From CAZJBP01 sp964544115 (GTDB lineage Bacteria; Verrucomicrobiota; Kiritimatiellia; UBA8416; JADHWI01): 6,551 nucleotides of DNA. The notes under the pieces are model-generated. The model ran no database searches. It was not told where the DNA came from and saw only the letters and a program-made list of their open reading frames with translations. This document shows, one piece after another, positions 6,008 to 6,551 of the stretch (the first letter of the stretch is position 1; every line of letters starts with the position of its first letter). The position numbers and the translations under genes were made by a program. Location of the stretch: contig CAZJBP010000194.1 of assembly GCA_964544115.1 (NCBI GenBank), positions 1-6,551 of the forward strand. Reading direction: 5' to 3'.

Positions 6008-6036
6008 ACAGGATTCACAGGATCTTCGGGATTGTT
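6008..6036. repeat. Degenerate short tandem repeat (ACAGGATTC-like)
   Basis: Three imperfect units follow one another: ACAGGATTC, ACAGGATCTT and CGGGATTGTT. They share a GGAT core at intervals of about 9-10 bases. Similar ACAGGATT arrays occur between genes in many environmental bacterial genomes (general recollection, not checked). This copy looks like a worn remnant. Confidence 0.45.
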
Positions 6037-6089
6037 GGCGGAGCGGACGGCGTCTCCCTCTCCCTCTTCCTCGTCGTCGTCCTCGCACG

Positions 6090-6171
6090 GTCATCTCTGA
6101 AAGCGCAGCGAGGGATCTGAAGAGGGCCGTGAAAGCGAAGAAGTGAGATCCCTCTCTGAGTTCGGGATGAC
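6090..6171. repeat. 82-bp imperfect palindromic intergenic element
   Basis: The ends are inverted copies of six bases, GTCATC (6090-6095) and GATGAC (6166-6171). Inside them, GAGGGATCT (6110-6118) and AGATCCCTC (6146-6154) form perfect 9-bp arms around a 27-base centre. The layout resembles the GTCATCCCGAGCG...GAGGGATCT family of palindromic repeats that I recall from many bacterial genomes. Family membership is from memory. No reading frame or protein is associated with it. Confidence 0.55.
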
Positions 6172-6188
6172 GGAACTGGCGTACCGGA

Positions 6189-6218
6189 CAACGTTCAACG
6201 CTTAACTCTCAACGTTCA
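6189..6218. repeat. Direct repeat pair CAACGTTCA
   Basis: CAACGTTCA occurs at 6189-6197 and 6210-6218, start to start 21 bp. Each contains the palindrome AACGTT. The 12 bases between them (ACGCTTAACTCT keeps a similar composition from the last A of copy 1) are poorer in GC than the surroundings, as in a decayed simple repeat. Confidence 0.45.
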
Positions 6219-6245
6219 GGGCTGCGGGAACTTGCCCCGCCTTGC

Positions 6246-6311
6246 CGTACACGTGCGCGTGCACGTAGACGAGCCTCCGGCATGTCGTGAACGCGTGCGG
6301 GTGCGCGTACG
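6246..6311 (+). repeat. Alternating pyrimidine-purine tract within a 66-nt fold-back
   Basis: Positions 6246-6267 alternate pyrimidine and purine without a break for 22 bases and include a perfect hairpin, ACGTGC-GCGT-GCACGT (6251-6266). The whole stretch can also fold once: CGTAC (6246-6250) pairs with GTACG (6307-6311), CGT (6264-6266) with ACG (6291-6293), ACGA (6269-6272) with TCGT (6285-6288), and GCC (6273-6275) with GGC (6279-6281), with G-U pairs and single mismatches between. The G-U pairs favour an RNA copy of the plus strand. Function unknown. Confidence 0.45.
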
Positions 6312-6473
6312 AATATCATGGCCGCCGAGGCCGTCGGCCCTCCAGTGCAAGGCGCGCCCATTCGCGGGAGGGCGGGCGGCCCCGACCGCCTTGTTGCAAC
6401 CCCGACGCCGAAAGGAATGCGCGAGGCCACCAACCTCGACTGCAGGCCTGGCAACACCCCAACCGGCTTGAAC

Positions 6474-6490
6474 TGAAACGAGGATGCGCC
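6474..6490. repeat. Copy 2 of the 17-bp exact direct repeat
   Basis: This is the same 17-mer as at 39-55, in the same orientation, here in sequence without a gene. Preceding and following bases differ from copy 1. It is followed by a C-rich run (6489-6499). Confidence 0.6.
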
Positions 6491-6551
6491 CCCTCCCCCG
6501 TTGCGTCAAATAGAAACGACACCGAAGCGGGAGGCGGTGGTGGGGCTTGTT

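Larger units (their letters stand above)
5962..6551. other. 590-bp stretch with no supportable gene, rich in short repeat-like elements
   Basis: I find no reading frame here with a recognisable product, a good ribosome-binding site or sensible composition; open frames encode Arg/Pro/Gly-rich low-complexity sequence. The first 50 bp contain a hairpin without a T-run (CCGC 5980-5983 with GCGG 5989-5992). Next come a degenerate tandem (6008-6036), a 20-base homopyrimidine run (6053-6072) leading into TCG triplets, an imperfect palindrome (6090-6171), an AACGTT repeat pair (6189-6218), an alternating pyrimidine-purine fold-back (6246-6311), and two GC hairpins near 6323-6337 and 6375-6390. The 17-bp repeat copy lies at 6474-6490. 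No tRNA cloverleaf was seen. The make-up suggests accumulated small intergenic repeats. Confidence 0.6.

Noticed and set aside
4087..6018. 643-residue open frame on the minus strand opposite the M24 and Spy-like genes
   Set aside because: It is antisense to two well-supported genes, rich in Arg/His/Pro/Leu, and shows no family motif. Long antisense frames are expected in high-GC codon usage.
6375..6390. GGCGG-CCCCGA-CCGCC hairpin followed by TTGTTG as a terminator
   Set aside because: The stem is only 5 bp and the T-run is broken, and no gene ends close before it.
6209..6522. Overlapping small open frames of 68-97 residues on both strands at the right end
   Set aside because: All are low-complexity Arg/Pro/Ala-rich, mutually overlapping, without a Shine-Dalgarno or family resemblance.

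Overview
The window is high-GC bacterial chromosomal DNA that reads as a replication-origin region. Four genes run leftward (dnaA, rpmE, prfA, prmC), two run rightward (an M24 metallopeptidase and an exported LTXXQ/Spy-like protein), and a compact DnaA-box region lies at the divergence point. High GC, a canonical Shine-Dalgarno before at least one gene, and intergenic remnants of short dispersed repeats fit a free-living bacterium or a metagenome-derived genome. The rpmE-prfA-prmC order and the style of the repeats make a PVC-superphylum lineage (Kiritimatiellota/Lentisphaerota/Planctomycetota-like) my best guess, at low confidence; nothing seen fixes the phylum.

Left arm, minus strand, in transcription order. 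dnaA (replication initiator) is followed after 61 bp by rpmE (zinc-type ribosomal protein L31), which has its own plausible promoter. A strong intrinsic terminator sits directly after rpmE. Then come prfA (release factor 1) and, 64 bp on, prmC (the methyltransferase that modifies the GGQ glutamine of RF1). prfA and prmC form a translation-termination module in which the enzyme is encoded beside its substrate.

Centre. About 230 bp separate dnaA from the M24 gene. This stretch and the first codons of the M24 gene hold two perfect DnaA boxes (TTATCCACA) and one 7/9 box, all in the same direction. Start-to-start spacings of 22 and 95 bp are close to whole helical turns. The genes diverge from this point, as expected when transcription runs with the forks leaving an origin. 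I call it a candidate oriC.

Right arm, plus strand. The M24 peptidase keeps all five metal ligands. After 96 bp comes a Spy/CpxP-like periplasmic protein with a clear signal peptide and a near-perfect Shine-Dalgarno. The last 590 bp hold no gene I can support. They contain a string of short repeat-like pieces: a degenerate ACAGGATT tandem, a homopyrimidine/TCG run, an 82-bp imperfect palindrome, AACGTT repeats, an alternating pyrimidine-purine tract inside a 66-nt fold-back, small GC hairpins, and a 17-bp motif that recurs just after prmC at the other end of the window. No mobile element, CRISPR array, tRNA or rRNA was seen. No undescribed multi-gene system is evident; the most interesting signals are the origin layout and the intergenic repeats.
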